Assembly: GCA_034509735.1 (NCBI GenBank)
Contig: JACGWO010000007.1
Location: 27,804,046-27,868,045, forward strand
From: Sesamum alatum
Lineage: Eukaryota > Streptophyta > Magnoliopsida > Lamiales > Pedaliaceae
Length of the DNA: 64,000 bases
Direction of reading: 5' to 3'
Below are positions 35,521 to 47,535 of this stretch, piece after piece (the first letter of the stretch is position 1; each line of letters begins with the position of its first letter). The notes under the pieces are model-generated. The model was not told the DNA's origin and did not search any database. It was given only the letters and a program-made list of their open reading frames with translations. Made by a program: the position numbers and the translations under genes.

Positions 35521-36689
35521 ATATATTATAGGAAAAATTTTAATTGGGACTTAGTTCAGTTAAAATCTAAAATAATTATATAAATATAAAATATTTATTG
35601 TATAATTGATGTATAATTTAAAAAATAAGTGTATACTTACTTTTTAATTGGTATTATGCTATTAAACTTGATTTGAATAGAAAATTTTATGTGATATGAT
35701 ATGGGACTCCAATTCTTTTTAATTTTTCTATTTATTTGTTGCTAATTAGATTAAATTAGTGGTACGTGGCACGATTGATGATGTACGTATAAAAATATTT
35801 AAAAATTATAAATAATTATACTTTCTATTAAAGATTTTGTTATATATATTTATTTAATTAGCTTTTCTTTACATAAAGAAAATGAGTATAATTTCTGAGA
35901 TATATAAAAAATATTAATGCTTGGAGATCAAAATTAATAATTTTTAGAAGAGAAACTATTAAAAAATTGGAATCTTTTTTTTTTTAAAACACGCGTACTG
36001 ATTTTATTTTTTTTCGTGTAAGATTCAATTCATTATTTCATAATTTAGTACATTCAAATTCAGATACTTATATAATATTAATCATGTGACAATATTTCAA
36101 TTTTTATTTGACTATGCTCCAGGCGAAATTGTATTATTATTCGAATAACTTGTTATATTAGGTTAATTGCAATTTGCAATTTTGTGATATATTATCCTCA
36201 TCGTTTTCTCGTATAAGATCTCAATTTAATTCCTTATTCATTACAAAATTATATATCCTTGAATCTTAAGAATAAGATATACTCACTATATATGTTCCTT
36301 CTATAATAAAATACTCTCACTAATGAAATATAATTTAAACAACTAGCACAACAATATCTTTTTTTATTATACTAACTCTCATAGTACGTTATCCCTACGT
36401 GTATTAATAAATATTTTTTTATATTTTAAATATATCATAAATAAAAATAAAATATATAAATCAATAAATCATATTTCCAAAAAGAAAAAGGAAGAAACAA
36501 AAGAAAATCAATTTAAGGTATTATCTATACTATATTATTATTGGAGAGGGCCTCTTTAGTGTCCAAATTAACTTGGTCTGCCATTTTTCTTTTAAAAAAA
36601 AATTAATTATTTAATGTCCCTTTTAATAGGTGTAGAGATCCTCCTCTATGTAAAGAGGATTTAATGTATAATAATGTGAATCAATTATA
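35521..36689. other. AT-rich intergenic DNA
   Basis: About 1.2 kb of strongly AT-rich sequence upstream of the GRF gene. Nothing coding or clearly repetitive was recognised. Confidence 0.6.
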
Positions 36690-37142
36690 GGGTAAATTAC
36701 ACCACTTATCTTGCATTTGACATAATTACAAATACCTTCTCGTTGTTTGGAAGTTACAAATACCCCCCTCCCCCTGTTTTTAACGTCTGACTAACACGAG
36801 CTCGTTCTGTTAGTTTCTATTTAATTTTTTTTTGTGGTGAACCAACCAAAATACCCTTTTAGATTATGAATTATAAATTTATATATTTTTTAGAATTTTT
36901 AAAATATTTTTATGGACTAATATGCTCAATGAATTATTTTTCTTTATCCATCCTTATTTTTTTTAAATATTTTTTCATATATTTTTTAATAAAAAAAAAT
37001 CAACAAGGGTAAATACTATTCTTTACCTCACCATTTAGCTAGGGGCGATATAAAATAATTTGTGGGGGTATTTATACTTATTCAAATTATAGGAACTATT
37101 TATAATTATATTAAATTTTAAAAAAAATAGCTATAATTTACC
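36690..37142. mobile_element. possible fold-back MITE
   Basis: The ends GGGTAAATTAC and (reverse complement) GGTAAATTATAGCT form short terminal inverted repeats about 450 bases apart. They resemble the ends of the clear MITE at 37324-37779. No convincing target duplication was found, so this is tentative. Confidence 0.4.
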
Positions 37143-37323
37143 TATGAAAAACTTAAAAGCATGGCTAATAAGTAGATATAAAAGTGAGAGGGAATAATGG
37201 CTAATAAGTAGACATGAAATTGAGGATGAACGGGGAAAAAAATGGTATTAAAGGAAAGGTTACAAATACTATAGCCTGAGACCATCAATTAACACCACCA
37301 GAACTTCAAGTACAATAAGAATA

Positions 37324-37779
37324 GGGTTAATTACACTTATACCCTTTCTAAAAATATAAAATTATATTTTTATTTAAAAAGATTTTGAAATTACACTTAC
37401 ACCCCCTTTAAAAATTCATCGGTTATACATAACCTTCTTTCGTTGAGATTTCGATGGGAAAAGCTACTATTAGCAAAAACAATTACATAAATTTTTAATT
37501 TTGCCTCTCATTTAACATATATATGGAGTGAGGTCAACATTATTGCTTTTTTTTCCCTTATGTATACAAAATTATACATGAAAATATTAAATGAGAGGCA
37601 AAATTGAAAATTATGTAATTATTTTTTGTTGACATTAACATTTTCCGTCGAACCTTAACGAAAGAAGGTCATGTGTAAACGGTGAATTTTCAGAGTGGGT
37701 GTAAATGTAATTTTTAAAATTTCTTTAGGGGAAAAGTGTAATTTTACATTCTCATAAGGGGTCCAAGTGTAATTAACCC
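37324..37779. mobile_element. fold-back MITE, Mutator-like (9-bp target duplication)
   Basis: It begins GGGTTAATTACACTTATACC and ends with the near-complement of that (TCCAAGTGTAATTAACCC). It is complementary along most of its length, for example CCTTCTTTCGTT near 37434 with AACGAAAGAAGG near 37660, and GCCTCTCATTTAA near 37503 with the inverse near 37590. It is flanked by ATAAGAATA at 37315-37323 and 37780-37788. A 9-bp duplication is the mark of MULE-type transposition. It has no coding capacity. Confidence 0.85.
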
Positions 37780-37788
37780 ATAAGAATA

Positions 37789-38560
37789 TTATTATCTTCC
37801 ACTAACTTCAACATCAATGGAGAAACATGAAGGGACATGCTACATGATTTTAATAATTTTGAAACGCACAATCACTATCTTCACCCCATTTGATCTATAC
37901 TTATAATAAAGGGAGAGTACCCTTTTGGTATCTCACTTTTTCTGGTCTGCAATTTTTGTATTGTTTTAATATTTATATTAATTTTTTTTTATTGTCTAAC
38001 TTCCCCACTCTCCCTCACTATATTTTTGGTAGTTATTTATTTTTATTTTCATGTATTTTTTTCTCTTTAATGTTATATCATTAATTTTTTTATTCACCAC
38101 TTCCTTATTAATGTAATATAATTTATTATTTTGTATATTTTTACTACATAATATATAAATATCTTATTTTTAAATAATATTAAAAAATTATACACAATCG
38201 TAGAATGTGTCACAATTTACTAGTTTTAATATTAAAACTAAACAGTGTATACCAATTGAAGAACATTATTATGCATCACGAAGGTGTATTCTACATTGAA
38301 CCTTCTTTTGGGGAAATATTAATCTCTACTCCAGAGTTTGTATTGGTCTCAACCTTAAACAATAATTGTTTAGGTGAAATAAAGTATCACTGCATACACA
38401 TAACAATCAAGATTTTAGATGTGAACTTTATTAGTCAACACACTATGGCTTTATGTTATCCCGAATCTTGTTAACTTTTTTGGAATAAGCCTAATGCTCA
38501 GAAAAAGCAACCTACTTCCACATTCATATAGGTAAGTCTATCAAGGGTGCTCCTATAACT
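37789..38560. other. AT-rich intergenic DNA
   Basis: No gene recognised. The 64-89 codon open frames here lack any known motif and are hydrophobic or low in complexity, as expected from AT-rich DNA. Confidence 0.55.
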
Positions 38561-40160
38561 CGAACACCCCACTCATCTGAACAATAGATTTTCATTAAGA
38601 GTTAATAAACTCAACCTCCCGCAATTTGTTACATGACTAATACACTCATGTCATAGGGATGAAAATCCCTCGATGTCTCCAAACCATTATCTAGCCAAGG
38701 TCTTGGTTAATGAATTTGTAAAAATATCTTTGACAATATTGTGTTTCCTCCTATAGATGTGGATTTATCATTATAGTGACGGCTTTATACTCTACCAATT
38801 GTTGGGAGAGTTGTCACAATGAATTAAAATGAGAAGAATTGATTTTTCAAAATACGATAATTGAAATAATTAATCTCTCTATCAATTCGCTTCTTCACTA
38901 GTTGAAGCTAAAGAAATAAGCTCGATCTTCAAGGTAGAATCAACAATGATAGTTTTTTTTTCTAAACTTCCAACAAATAGCATCATCATCAAAGTAAAAT
39001 TATAAATTGGTAAAACATGAATCACTTGATAAGGTGTTCCAATTTGCATAAAAAAGAAGAAAAAAAGTTTTAGGATTATTTTATAAATTAACCATAGTAG
39101 TTTTTACCAAATAAATATCTCATAACTCTCCTTATGACATGTCAATGTTCAATGCCTATTTTTCTTTTAAACCTTCTTAATACCCCAGTGTAGGCAATAT
39201 CAGGTCAACTACAATCAATCACATATATCAAGTTTTCAATTAAGTTAGCATACTCGTTTTGATTTATCACATCATCATCACTTTTAATAGAAAATAAGTT
39301 ATCGCTCAGATCAAAATGTATTGTAACATGTTACAATCATTACAACTGTAGTTTGTTTTTCAAAATATTGTCAACATAATGCAACTGATCAAAGAAAATA
39401 TGTACCACCCATATTCTTGTAATTTACATTCCCTAAAATTTGCCTCACCAAAATTTTTATGTCAAAGTGGCTGTAAACATATTTTTTTGTCTTCTTAGTC
39501 AAATGCACAGTTGGAGAAAAGATAAATCATCTACATAGCAACAATCCATGACATGAGTTATTTCAAGATTTATAATAGATGCGCTTATCGCACACATTTC
39601 AATCAAGTAAAAATCAAATATTTCCTGTCATTGTTTGGATGTGTGTTAAGCAATACAGAAATTTAGTTAATTTATAATGTACAATGCTTTGTTGGCTTGC
39701 TTCCCAAAACCTTTGAATTGGTCCAAATAAATTTCTTTATTTAGGTCCACATTAAAAAATGCAAGTTTTACATTAATCTTATGCATATGCAAATCAAATA
39801 TTGAAACTATGCAAGTTAAATAACTAATGGATGGTACTCTAGTAATAGGAGAGTATAGTGAAATAACATTAGGCCTTCTAGTTGCAAAAACTTTTAGCAT
39901 ATTCTACCTTTAAATTTGTTAATAGAACTGTTCGATTTTTAATTTTTTTCTAGGGACCCACTTCCACCCCATTGTTTTACAACCTATTAGAAAATCAACT
40001 AATTTTCAAATTTTATTGAAAATTAAGATATTCAATCTCATAATTTACAACTCTTTAAGAAAATAGCATTATGTGGTGCACAAAATTCATTAAAGTCAGA
40101 GTCATTTTTGCTATTAAAAATATAAAAATCAAGATTGAAATATTCTTTTACTCTAGCTCT
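38560..40160 (-). pseudogene. old decayed copia pol (layer 0 of the nest), RT and RNase H part
   Basis: The minus strand reads, from right to left, RARVKEYFNLDFYIFNSKND (40080-40155, pre-RT linker), GCKTMGWKWVPRKKLK (RT start, about 39945-39995), YSPITRVPSISYL, HKINVKLAFFNVDLNKEIYL (39730-39800, RT core) and TIVDSTLKIELISLASTSEE (about 38900-38960, RNase H). Stops are frequent. It differs in lineage from the big-LTR family. It is cut at 40160 by the plus-strand element; the other side of the break is at 55789. Confidence 0.72.
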
Positions 40161-40518
40161 TGATGGAAATGGCGGTGCTAATGGTGATCGTCTTGATGCA
40201 ATTGCTACCTTTTGCAGCATATGGAATCCAGACTGAAAAGCTTATGAAGAAGAAGCATGTTTTCACAAATGCGCCTATTTTGTGGTGTGATGCAACTTTT
40301 AACTCTTCCCACCTAGCAACTGACATGGAGTTAGTTAGCTGATTTTGTTAGTTAGTTAGTCAAAGATATTTTTATTTTCCCGCCTAATTGAGCTTTATTT
40401 AAGGGACGTCCTCCTTCCCAATTGAACATAATAGAGAGAAATATTTTACCAGAAAACAGTTAGCACAATTCATTGTTTTCTGCACTAGATCTTGTTTTCA
40501 ATTTCTCTATATTCAACA
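40161..40518 (+). repeat. 5' LTR of the layer 1 copia element (358 bp)
   Basis: It starts TGATGGAAATGGCGGTGC and ends CTATATTCAACA. The 3' copy starts TGTTGGAAATGG and ends TACGTTTCAACA. The pair differs at many positions, so the insertion is old. Confidence 0.9.
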
Positions 40519-40530
40519 TGGTATCAAAGG
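40519..40530 (+). other. primer binding site of the layer 1 copia element
   Basis: TGGTATCAAAGG follows the LTR directly, a typical copia PBS complementary to tRNA-Met. Confidence 0.85.
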
Positions 40531-40591
40531 CTTCTTTGAAGGCCTCTGATTACCGCACAATTCACTGAGTGAATCCCTGAAAACCACAATA

Positions 40592-41176
40592 ATGGTGTCT
40601 GAGGAATCGACTACTCAGGCGAGTTCAGAGCTGAATGGATACAGCTTGAATCATCCGATCACCCTGGTGTGGTGCTGGTTTCTACTCTTCTTACTGGAGA
40701 TAATTATCTGGCGTGGAGACCAACGATTACACGAGCGCTTGCTGCTGAGATAAAGCTCGATTTTATCAATGGTGAAGCTGAAAGACCGGCGGAGGGATCT
40801 GAGGAGTTTAAGCGTGGTATCGGATTGATTCCATGGTCACAACATGGATACTCAACCGTATATCCAAAAACATAGTGGAAGCATTCATGTATGTTAGCTC
40901 GGCGAAAGATCTATGGCTGGAGCTCAAGGAAAGGTATGGAGATAGTAACGGTCCATTAATGTATTATTTACAACGTGATATTGGCTCCGTCTCATAAGGA
41001 AATTCATCTATCACTGACTATTATACAAATTTGAAGAAGTTATGGAATGAGCTGAGATGTGTAGCACCTCCTCCTCGCTGCACCTGTGGACGTTGCACAT
41101 GCGATGTGAACAAGGCTGTGGTTGAGCTGAATTATTCAAATCAGTTCAGCTTGTCAAGGGACTGAATAGTGCATAC
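40592..41176 (+). pseudogene. Gag (N-terminal part) of the layer 1 copia element
   Basis: The ATG at 40592 begins MVSEESTTQASSELNG. After a frameshift the frame reads VLVSTLLTGDNYLAWRPTIT, LDFINGEAERPAEGSEEF, WLELKERYGDSNGPLMYYLQ and a Cys-rich CTCGRCTCDVNKAV, all typical of this Gag group. The frame entering the insertion (QLVKGLNSAY) continues on the far side of element 3 at 51755 (EQVCSQVLLIEPLPF). Confidence 0.85.
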
Positions 41177-43395
41177 TGAAAGAATCGGGTACGGCTCGGG
41201 AACGCAACAGAAGCGTAAAAACGTGAAATTAAAGCATAATATAAAACGGGTTCAAAGGGGTGTTCTCTTTTGAAGTTCTGGGGCGTTCGGTGTTTTTCAT
41301 AGCATAAATTAAGAAGGACAAGATGCTGGACATGTGGCTAAAGGAAGAAAATAAAAAGATACATGAAAATGTAAAGAAAACCTACCTTTTTGTTTACTAC
41401 ACGTATAACCGGTACGTGCGTTGTTTCCTTTCCGTTTCTCCTTCCGTTCACTTGAGAATTCAACGTAGAACTCCTCTAATCTGTCCACACCACACTATGA
41501 AAGAGTGTATCCCCCAATCTATTTCTAGATAGAAGTAGAGAAAAGAAAACGAAATACTTCCAAAACAACACTATTGATTAGTGCTTTTGGAATGTTTTAG
41601 TTCAAAGCTTTCCAAAAGGTATGAACACAAGAAGGAGAGATTTTCAGAGATTTTTGGAGAGTTTTTGAGGGAAAAAATTTCGTGCAAGCTAGTACCATAC
41701 CAGTTATGTGAATGATTTTGTGTATGTAGAGTTGTTGAATTCAAAATTCAACTTCTCTTGTCAACTTCCGAAGTAACCTACATACACACACCATTATCTA
41801 CATAACCATGCATCATTATAGCAAATAAAACCACCCACTAAACCATATAAAGGCTTGTCACATGTGCCTCACGTGTGGAAGATTTTAATTCTTCCTTCAC
41901 TTTCTATAAATTGAATTTTTCCATGGACTAGGACTACTAGTCTTGGACTTTTATTTAATCTAATTAAATTAAGTCCAAACAAAGTCCATTGGGCATTAAT
42001 AATCCAATTAATCTCAATCCAATTAAAGCCCATAAGTTTATTTAATCTAATTAAATAAACATAAGTCCGAACTCTAATTAATTGATCCAATCAATTAATT
42101 AATCCAAACCCGATAAATTAATCCAATTAATTTAAAGGTTCTAAGTCCAAAACTTAACTAATCTAATTAATTAATTCTTGGACCATCCATCAAATGCATT
42201 TTCCAATAAATGATCCAATCTTTTATTTTTCTCCTTGAATTAATTTAATCCAATTAAATTAATTCGCTTCTTCTAGAATTAATTCCAAATTATTTCTACC
42301 AATTCCATAATGATTTGTGTGTGACTCTTTAGGTCCATCCTCAGCTAAACTTGGGCTTGTGTCCAACACAATGGTTCAATTAAATCCAATTTAATTAACT
42401 ACTTTCCAATTAACCATTAATCAGAAAATGCCCATCACCATGGGTGGCCGTCTAGCAACGGTCCATGGCACTAGAGATTAGGTGAATGTTGGCGTGAACA
42501 TTTAGGCTCCCGAGTTCCATACGAGTACAGTCCTTCCATCATCCGTCTCCCAGTCTAAGTCTAGGGCATGGAATTGGACGTCGGTTCCCATCCTGGACTA
42601 GACAACTATGCTCAATAACTCGAGACACGTCTGCTCTATTGATCGACGTAGGAAACCGTCCCTACTCGATCAATCGCTGTGGCCACAGGCTTAAAGAGCT
42701 TAAACCGTCTCAAAGTGCATAGGAGACTCAACTGTCATATACTGACAGGTGACCGGTCATATCTAGGAATCCACCATCCTCAATACATATTCCGACTGCA
42801 CTGGATAAAGCTTATGATGAACGTATCCTAGATACGGACATCTCTTGCCAGACCCTAGATACAACCTTCATATGCATGTGACTGCCATGATTCCTCAAGT
42901 CCGAGGACTAATCTCGTACTATCGGAGCCGGGAATTCCAGTCATACTGACTAAGCCTCTAAGGCTTCCATATGACGATTCCTGCGAGTCAGTTCAGTCAG
43001 CTAACACCATTATCAACTAACCCACTAATATTGCATAGACGTCCATCGCCTGTCGTGATGAAACACGGCACTCATCCAATGAATGCAATCCTTAGTGCAA
43101 GTCTCTGTAGGACCCTCGATGCTCTGTCTCGAGGTCCTTGACTTGGAACATTCCAGACCAACCCTCAGAAGTTAGTTTCATAGCTACCATCCAATGCGCA
43201 TCTCAATTACATAGGTTATTCAATTGGTCAGTGGGCATTTGTTGTGACGTTAAAACATCGTTTAACGTAATCAGTAAGCACAACAAACACATAGTGCCAC
43301 GGATGAATACTTACTATATTCATCAAGTCAATAAAGATTGCTAAATAGTACCCAAACCGCCAATCCAATTGGCTTTCTGGTCACCTATTCTAACA
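41177..43395 (-). repeat. 3' LTR of element 3 (subfamily C, 2219 bp)
   Basis: It starts TGAAAGAATCGGGTACGGC and ends CACCTATTCTAACA; the polypurine tract complement (ATCTCCCACTTGACC) follows at 43396. The shared LTR core is at 42435-42485. Confidence 0.92.
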
Positions 43396-44340
43396 ATCTC
43401 CCACTTGACCTAAAGCCAATCACCCATGTTGCTCAGACTTATCTGAACATGAGTAATCTACGATATCCAGCTCGGTCTCATGGGTCTACCTTATTTCTGC
43501 CAAGATGATGCGGTCCAACCGTATGTCACCTCTTCATACCATTGCTCCAAGCAGATGGTACTGTCTAAGAATTTGTCTGGATCCGTGATGAGATCTTGGT
43601 CCTATAGCTTGCGCTACAGCCATGTTGTTATCCTCCAAGGTAACTACTAGCTAGCCCGTGCTAGGTGCCACACCCAACCATTGGATGTGGTCTTTCATCC
43701 AAACCACTCTCCGGAGCAACTTCTAAAGTTGCCATACATTCAACATTCATGGTCCGTGGTGGTGTCCTGCTTGAAACCTTTCCAAGCCACCACCTTACCA
43801 TTAAGCCTGAATATACGTTCATACTGAGACTAGATATTATGCACATGATCCTAGAAGCTAGTATCGCTATAGCCTTCCAGAATCAACTCTCCATAGAACT
43901 TGCATCAAAAACATTTCTTTAATCCTTATTCAAGTATTAAAGACTGTTCTCAACAGCAGTCTACTTTTATTCAACACCACTCGATCCAATCGAAGGTTAA
44001 TTTTGCAACCAATTTGGTTCCCTCTTCAAATCTAATTCCCTGAACCTTCCAAAGGTCCTTAGACTTGTGAACCCTCTTCTGGTCTTGTGTATTCAGTGAC
44101 CCATAGATGTTTGACTGGATCCAATCCAACAGACCACTAGCAAGCATACTTTGTCCTACAAAGAGCTTCTTGGCCATCTTCCTGCTTAGGAAGGACTTGC
44201 AAGCTAGCAGGCTCAAATTGTCTATTTCTAGACTCCTTGAATCTACTAACCTCCTTATCCTATCTAGAGGAATGTGACCTAGCTTTGCATGCCAAATATG
44301 TGAGTTTATCTTGATTATCCATTTCATCATTTGTTTTGAG
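43396..44340 (-). pseudogene. RNase H remnant joined to pre-integrase, element 3
   Basis: From 43396 to about 43970 the minus strand shows very decayed RNase H text (for example near 43660-43740, where intact copies read EAVWMK and the peptide now contains APESGLDERPHPMVG). At about 43975 it switches to integrase: a DRGGEY-type Asp end, QSMLASGLLDWIQSNIYGSL, then the pre-integrase zinc part WHAKLGHIPLDRIRRLVDSR up to 44310. RT and the rest of integrase, about 2 kb in element 2, are absent, so element 3 is non-autonomous. Confidence 0.78.
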
Positions 44341-44669
44341 CATTCATAATCTAATTACGGGATAGTATTGAAATAATTATGCAAACAACCTAGCAGACAA
44401 GAATAGTCATTCTTTGTCAAATAAAAGAAACTTTTATTAATAAAAAACATGTAATCCTTATTGTCCAACAATAGAAAAACATAATTTGATCATGCTAGGT
44501 TACATAATTGTGACCTATCAACTCTATCCTAACATGATCACTAATAGCTATGCTTACTAGTCCTATAGCTTCTATGGCAATAGCCCAGCCATTGCCTAGC
44601 TTCAGAACCATCTCCGTCTTAGCCTTCTACTCCTTTCCATCACCTGTAAACCATTTGCAGATATAAGCT

Positions 44670-45588
44670 CTACAGCTGGTATCCAATACTCAAGAATAGA
44701 ATAATAATCATGTTAAAGCTCAAATCAAATGTACCTTGGTTGGAAAGGAGTTTAGGACACTCCCTCTTCCAATGCCCCTTTTCACGATAATATATGCAAA
44801 CATCTTTTGCAATCCTTGAATGCCGAACCGCCTTCTTCTTTCCTTTGACCATGCCCAACATGGCAACAAGAGCGCTCTGTGTGCTTGCAACGGCTGATGC
44901 TGTCTTACCCTTCTTCCTCCTCCAGCGTCCGGCTCCTTTGCCTTTCGCTCTTGTGGTCGAAGCCTCCCCCACCAATACCGACGGTGCAGACTTTTCAATC
45001 GTTGCCTCGTATTGGACCAACATGTTCATCAACTCATGAAGGTCTTTTTCAAGCCCATTCATGTTATAGTTAGCGATAAATGGGTCAAAGGAGGGAGGAA
45101 GAGACTGAAGGATCACGTCGATGTACGTCTCTTTACCAAGATCAGCTCGGAGGTCTTTGAGCTTCTCCACTAGGGATAGCATCATCACTCCATGCTGGTG
45201 TACAAACAACCGTTCTATCATCTTAGCTCCGAAAAATCCCTTCGTCGCAGCATATCTAATATGCCAATCCGGTACCGCATAAACGTCTTTCATGCGGAGC
45301 ATTATCGAGCTGACATCATCCAGCCGATCATACTGTTTCTGGATCTCATTATTCATGGATGCCAGTATGATACTGCGGACCTTGCGGTTATTCTCTTGCC
45401 AGTCATCGAACGTTAAACGCTTTTCTGAGGAGAACCCCTCCGGCAAGACCCTAGGAAGAGGCTTATCCAGAATGTAAGCCTGGTTTTCAAAATCTAGGAC
45501 AAATCCTCATATTTCATAGCCAATCGTTATAGTTTGTTCCGTCAAATTTGTTAGTCTCAAGAATTGCAGCGAGTGGATTCTTAGACAT
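44670..45588 (-). pseudogene. Gag of element 3
   Basis: The start is at 45588 (MSKNPLAAILETNKFDGTNY), followed by stops near 45490-45540, then a long open frame at 44670-45446 (258 codons) with KVRSIILASMNNEIQKQYDR, TYIDVILQSLPPSFDPFIAN and MNMLVQYEATIEKSAPS, a K/R-rich stretch and a zinc knuckle CIYYREKGHWKREC at about 44755-44800. The second Cys of the knuckle is Tyr. Protease is reduced to a stub: text stops matching near 44700. Confidence 0.83.
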
Positions 45589-46351
45589 CTACATTCAAAA
45601 TATAAAGCAGGAATTTAGTAGATTATTATAATATTGAGTTCAAGTTAAGACTTGGTCTTTAGTCATTAACCCCTCCCACTATTTCTTCAAAAAGCCCACC
45701 ACTCTCAAGTGGGGTTTTCGGGAAACCATTTCCTAGTGGGCTTGGAGTCCACAAACGCAATTCTCCATGCCACGCTTTTACGATTCACATGGGAAAAGCT
45801 TTGTGGGAGGTATCCAATACCATTCTCATCCAATGAGATCCCCAAGGTATTTTGCCTCGCCTCTTCACATGATCCCAAGGACTCCAAGCGAATCATGTTA
45901 CTTAGTGTTAGGCCCGACCCATCAACCAAATGAATATCTCAACTATTGCCCCCCACGACTCGTGAGACAGGGAAATAGGAGTATATTCCGTTCGTTCACA
46001 ATAACAGTGCAACTTTCTTCCATTCCAAAACTTGCCACGACTCGTGAAACCACGAATGGGTGAAAGTAGCTTCCTCACTACATTGCTATGGATGGAAGGC
46101 TTGGAATAATCAAACCATTTGATTTTAATTCCATTTTGGGCCTATTATTTACTTGGACCATCCAAGTGAGAGTTATAGTTTATTAAGATCAAGACCTCAT
46201 CATTATTAGTATTTTGCATGCTCAAGTTTTAAACATTTAATGTAAATAGATGCATTCCAAACACATCATACATCAAAGCATTAAAACATTAAACACATGC
46301 AAAAGAAACTTAGCACGCCTCTGTAGGATGATCACAAGCCCATTTCTAAGT

Positions 46352-46375
46352 GATCCACTGAGCCCGCAGTGGATC
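46352..46375. other. conserved leader hairpin in element 3
   Basis: Arms GATCCACTG and CAGTGGATC with loop AGCCCG, identical to those at 1990-2013 and 31869-31892. Confidence 0.75.
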
Positions 46376-47089
46376 TATGGTCAATCTAGGGTAAGCCTAC
46401 ACTATTACAATATTTACATCCCATTATCATTCTAATGGGGCCTTGTAAAATCCTCCTTTGTTCTTCTTGACCTTCCACCCTGGGCTCCATCCACCGGACC
46501 TTAATCTCCTTGGAAGCTTATATTTAATAAAATAAATCCTCACAACCTAATATACTCTCATTACAACTTAAAAAAGAAACCCCAATCAAAAGTTGGGGGG
46601 AGTACATTAATAGAGAGGAAGCAAACCTTATTATTCCAAGGCTAAAAATGAAAGAAGGAATAAAAACAAAGAGGCACACAGGCCTCACCCAACAATAAGT
46701 TAAACCATACATAGGCCAATGGGCTAGTGATCATCCTTATTGTTTATCAAATAAACAACAACAAAACACATTTATATCAAATATAAACATGCCAAGCATA
46801 TAAATACATCTCATGCATTTATAAATAGATATCCAATATCTAAAACAATAAACATAATTAAGTGCAGAAAATAATACATTAATAATGCAATTGAAAAAAT
46901 GGATATCACCCATACATCCAATGTATAAACAATTTTTCTTGTTTGAAAACCATTTCCAAAATAATCTAAGGCATCAAAAATAATTTTAGAAAAATCCAAT
47001 TTAACAAAATTAAAATATGCCAAAATTAATCATCTCAGAAAATTAGCAGAAATATAGAAAATTAAAATTTTCATGAAAAATGGTGCAAA

Positions 47090-47270
47090 ACGGCCCAGCT
47101 GTTCAGATCGGCAGACAGCCGGCCGCACGCGCACGCGCGCTGTGCACAGCTCTGTGCGCCCAGCCCGCAGCAGCAGGAACGGGTGCCCGCCGCGCAAGCG
47201 CCCGCCAGCAGCAGCGCGCAGGCGCCCCTGCCTGGGCGCGGGCGCGCGCCTGCTGCCCTGCCGGGCGGCC
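47090..47270. other. GC-rich block in the leader of element 3
   Basis: About 180 bases of very high G+C with GCGCGC and GCAGCAGC words in an AT-rich surround. Open frames on both strands here (for example 47030-47275 minus) come from composition and have no domain. Confidence 0.75.
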
Positions 47271-47522
47271 GACACTGTTGTTCACAATTTTTTTTAAAAG
47301 CTTTCTGCTATAAAAACTGAAATGTAAACATGCATTTACAGAAAATTCAATTCTAAAAAATGCATGAATATCTATAATTTCAAAAGCAAAATTAACACAT
47401 ATTTTCATACAATTAATCATGCAAGAAAAACCGTAAAACATGCTTTCCAAAAGCAATTTAAACAGGTTCTTCATGCTCAACACATAATAACATGTAAATC
47501 CTTAAGCCACAACACGGACCGG

Positions 47523-47534
47523 GCTCTGATACCA
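47523..47534 (-). other. primer binding site of element 3 (tRNA-Met type)
   Basis: The minus strand reads TGGTATCAGAGC one base after the 5' LTR, a perfect match to the standard copia PBS. Confidence 0.92.
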
Positions 47535-47535
47535 C

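Larger units (their letters stand above)
45589..47522 (-). other. long untranslated leader of element 3
   Basis: About 1.93 kb between PBS and gag, with the palindrome pair CACGACTCGTG at 45954-45964 and 46036-46046 (the repeat context of the second is slightly changed), the perfect hairpin at 46352-46375 and the GC-rich block at about 47090-47270. Confidence 0.75.

Noticed and set aside
37890..38474. Plus-strand ORFs of 64 and 89 codons between MITE and copia remnant
   Set aside because: AT-rich text without a recognisable domain or supporting context.
43138..43344. ORFs inside LTRs (also 49489-49743, 30458-30688, 20705-20995, 14617-15090)
   Set aside because: Similar ORFs appear only because LTR copies are similar; they shift frame between copies and have no domains.
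47030..47483. Several open frames on both strands in the element 3 leader
   Set aside because: The same GC-composition effect; no similarity between elements at protein level.
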